A stretch of 7,646 nucleotides of DNA from Promethearchaeota archaeon (GTDB lineage Archaea; Asgardarchaeota; Lokiarchaeia; Sigyniarchaeales; SOKP01), in assembly GCA_004524385.1 (NCBI GenBank), contig SDNM01000066.1, positions 1 to 7,646 of the forward strand. The letters are read 5' to 3'. Below are positions 6,544-7,646 of the stretch, piece by piece. A program made the translations under genes and the position numbers. The notes below the pieces were generated by a model. The model was not told the origin of the DNA. It did not search any database and saw only the letters and a program-made list of their open reading frames with translations. How positions within the stretch are numbered: the stretch's first letter is position 1; each line of letters opens with the position of its first letter.

Positions 6544-7287
6544 ATGAATTGGGATGAGGAAAAGGAAAAACTTGGTAAAGAGATATTAGGATTATTATAT
6601 GATTCGAATATGATTGATACTTGGTATAAATCAAAACCAGAAGGATGGATATTGTTCTCTGGCTTATGGAGTCCATTATATATTAATTTAAGACCTTTAG
6701 GGAGTTTTCCTCACATATTAAAAAAAATAGGTTATGCTTTGGGACGTTTAATTAAAGAAGAATGTGAAAATATAGATCGATTAGTCGGAATTGCTTCAGC
6801 TGGAGTACCTATCGCAACAGCAATTACCTTAGAAAATAATATTCCTATGTGTTATACTCGAAAATTAGAAGGTATAAAGAGTATTACAGATTTTCAAGAT
6901 AAAATTTCTGAGTATGGTCAGCATAATCTTGTTGAAGGCTTTTTCCAAGAAGGCGATAACATTGCATTAGTAGATGATTTAGTGACAAAACTCGATAGTA
7001 AGTTAATTGCTCTTGAACAGCTTAAAAGCGAAGCAATTAAAAGGAAAATTAATATTAATTGCAAAACCATTATAGTAATATTAGACCGGGAGCAGGGCGC
7101 AGAAGAATTAGCAAAAAAGAATAGACTTAAACTAAATTCATTAATTCCCTTTAATTCCAAAGGTATTCATTGGTTAAAAGATAAGTTTTCTGATATTGAA
7201 AATGAAATTATTAATGATTATCTTATAAACACCGAAAAATATCAGGAAAAAGATATACAGGAAAAACTAAGAAATCGGAAATTTTAG
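6544..7287 (+). CDS. pyrE: Orotate phosphoribosyltransferase
   Basis: A type I phosphoribosyltransferase that joins orotate and PRPP to give OMP and pyrophosphate in de novo UMP synthesis, in the cytoplasm. Family marks: SGLWSPLYINLR (residues 39-50), matching the N-terminal SGxxSPxYxxxR orotate-site motif; VGIASAGVPIATAI; YTRK (104-107); EYGQHNLVEG (123-132), with His127 in the flexible loop; the PRPP motif region ALVDDLVTKLDS (141-152); and DREQGAEELAK (181-191), typical of OPRT and of the eukaryotic UMPS N-terminal domain. Oddities: the canonical TTGGS turn of the PRPP loop reads T-K-L-D-S (148-152), losing both glycines. About 13-15 residues are inserted in the catalytic loop between YTRK and EYG. 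At 247 residues it exceeds the usual 180-220, with a charged C-terminal tail. It may be a true OPRT with a lineage-specific loop or a diverged paralogue. No PyrF domain is fused. The ATG follows a near-leaderless promoter. Confidence 0.85.
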   Translation: MNWDEEKEKLGKEILGLLYDSNMIDTWYKSKPEGWILFSGLWSPLYINLRPLGSFPHILKKIGYALGRLIKEECENIDRLVGIASAGVPIATAITLENNIPMCYTRKLEGIKSITDFQDKISEYGQHNLVEGFFQEGDNIALVDDLVTKLDSKLIALEQLKSEAIKRKININCKTIIVILDREQGAEELAKKNRLKLNSLIPFNSKGIHWLKDKFSDIENEIINDYLINTEKYQEKDIQEKLRNRKF

Positions 7288-7303
7288 AGTTTTTGAAGAA
7301 TTT

Positions 7304-7646
7304 CTATTGGAAATTTAAGTTATCGCAGAATTTTTCGAAATAAAGCATATTATTTTCTCTATAATTCTTAAATTCTTCAAAGACGGGATATTGAAGAAAC
7401 TCATCAATAATCATATGGTATTGGTTCTCATCTCTTTCAGTACATATACAAATTCGCACATCTTTTTCTCGTTGATATATTCTAATAGAAGATAAAGCTT
7501 TATTACAAAAAGCAATTCTATCACAGTTTCTACATAATTCAAATGGACGAAAATTAAGATTAAATACTTTAACAATGAGATTCCCCTTAGAAGATTTGAA
7601 TTTGCCTAATTCTGTTGCACCCGGAACTCTTATTTCGACACTTTCA
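7304..7646 (-). CDS. Unrecognised cysteine-rich protein, C-terminal part
   Basis: An open frame of 113 codons runs from the right edge to a TAG at 7304-7306; the N-terminus lies outside the window. I do not recognise the family. Its visible start reads ESVEIRVPGATELGKFK. Next comes a cysteine cluster in the segment FELCRNCDRIAFCNK, with CIC further on: C-x2-C-x5-C-x18-C-x-C. The remainder is an acidic/aromatic stretch rich in E, F, Y and N (EFLQYPVFEEF), with a sixth Cys near the end (FEKFCDN). The spacing could bind zinc or another metal, but it fits no finger type I can name. Codon use resembles the neighbours, and the even amino-acid mix across 113 codons without a stop in such AT-rich DNA supports a real gene. 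It converges on pyrE with only 16 bases between the two stops. Confidence 0.7.
   Translation of the reverse strand, partial: ESVEIRVPGATELGKFKSSKGNLIVKVFNLNFRPFELCRNCDRIAFCNKALSSIRIYQREKDVRICICTERDENQYHMIIDEFLQYPVFEEFKNYRENNMLYFEKFCDNLNFQ

Overview
The window is very AT-rich and looks archaeal. Protein-coding genes end in plain oligo-T tracts without GC hairpins. Several start codons have no Shine-Dalgarno sequence but do have a TATA-like element at about -25 to -34, as expected for leaderless transcripts. The proteins are metabolic families common in Asgard/Lokiarchaeota-like genomes: a GPH transporter, a long-chain acyl-CoA ligase, HGSNAT-type membrane proteins and a UMPS-like OPRT. The Asgard placement is an inference from base composition and gene style; no phylogenetic marker was seen.

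Layout: (1) bases 1-1343, + strand: a GPH/MFS_2 cation symporter, cut by the left edge. (2) 1344-1541: a gap with four oligo-T tracts and the leader of the next gene. (3) 1542-3575, + strand: a complete long-chain fatty-acid-CoA ligase (AMP-forming), followed by a possible 28-residue single-helix membrane peptide in the same frame (3603-3689). (4) 3741-4874 and 5083-6189, both - strand: two tandem paralogues of a HGSNAT/DUF1624-type multi-pass membrane acyltransferase. The gap between them carries a 107-bp direct repeat that includes the 3' end of one gene and the promoter-like element of the other. (5) 6190-6543: a divergent intergenic region with promoters for both sides and two perfect palindromes of the same form, AATT-S-TATA-S-AATT. 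(6) 6544-7287, + strand: an orotate phosphoribosyltransferase with an altered PRPP loop. (7) 7304-7646, - strand: the C-terminal part of an unrecognised cysteine-rich protein, running off the right edge.

How the genes may work together: the transporter and ligase are co-oriented and could form an import-and-activate pair, although T tracts between them suggest separate transcripts. The paralogues could use acyl- or acetyl-CoA to modify glycans or lipids at the membrane; this is speculative, since they are convergent to the ligase. PyrE makes OMP in pyrimidine synthesis and looks unrelated to its neighbours. I see no defence system, CRISPR array, insertion sequence or RNA gene. The most unusual structures are the repeat scar between the paralogues, the twin palindromes and the non-canonical PRPP loop of PyrE.
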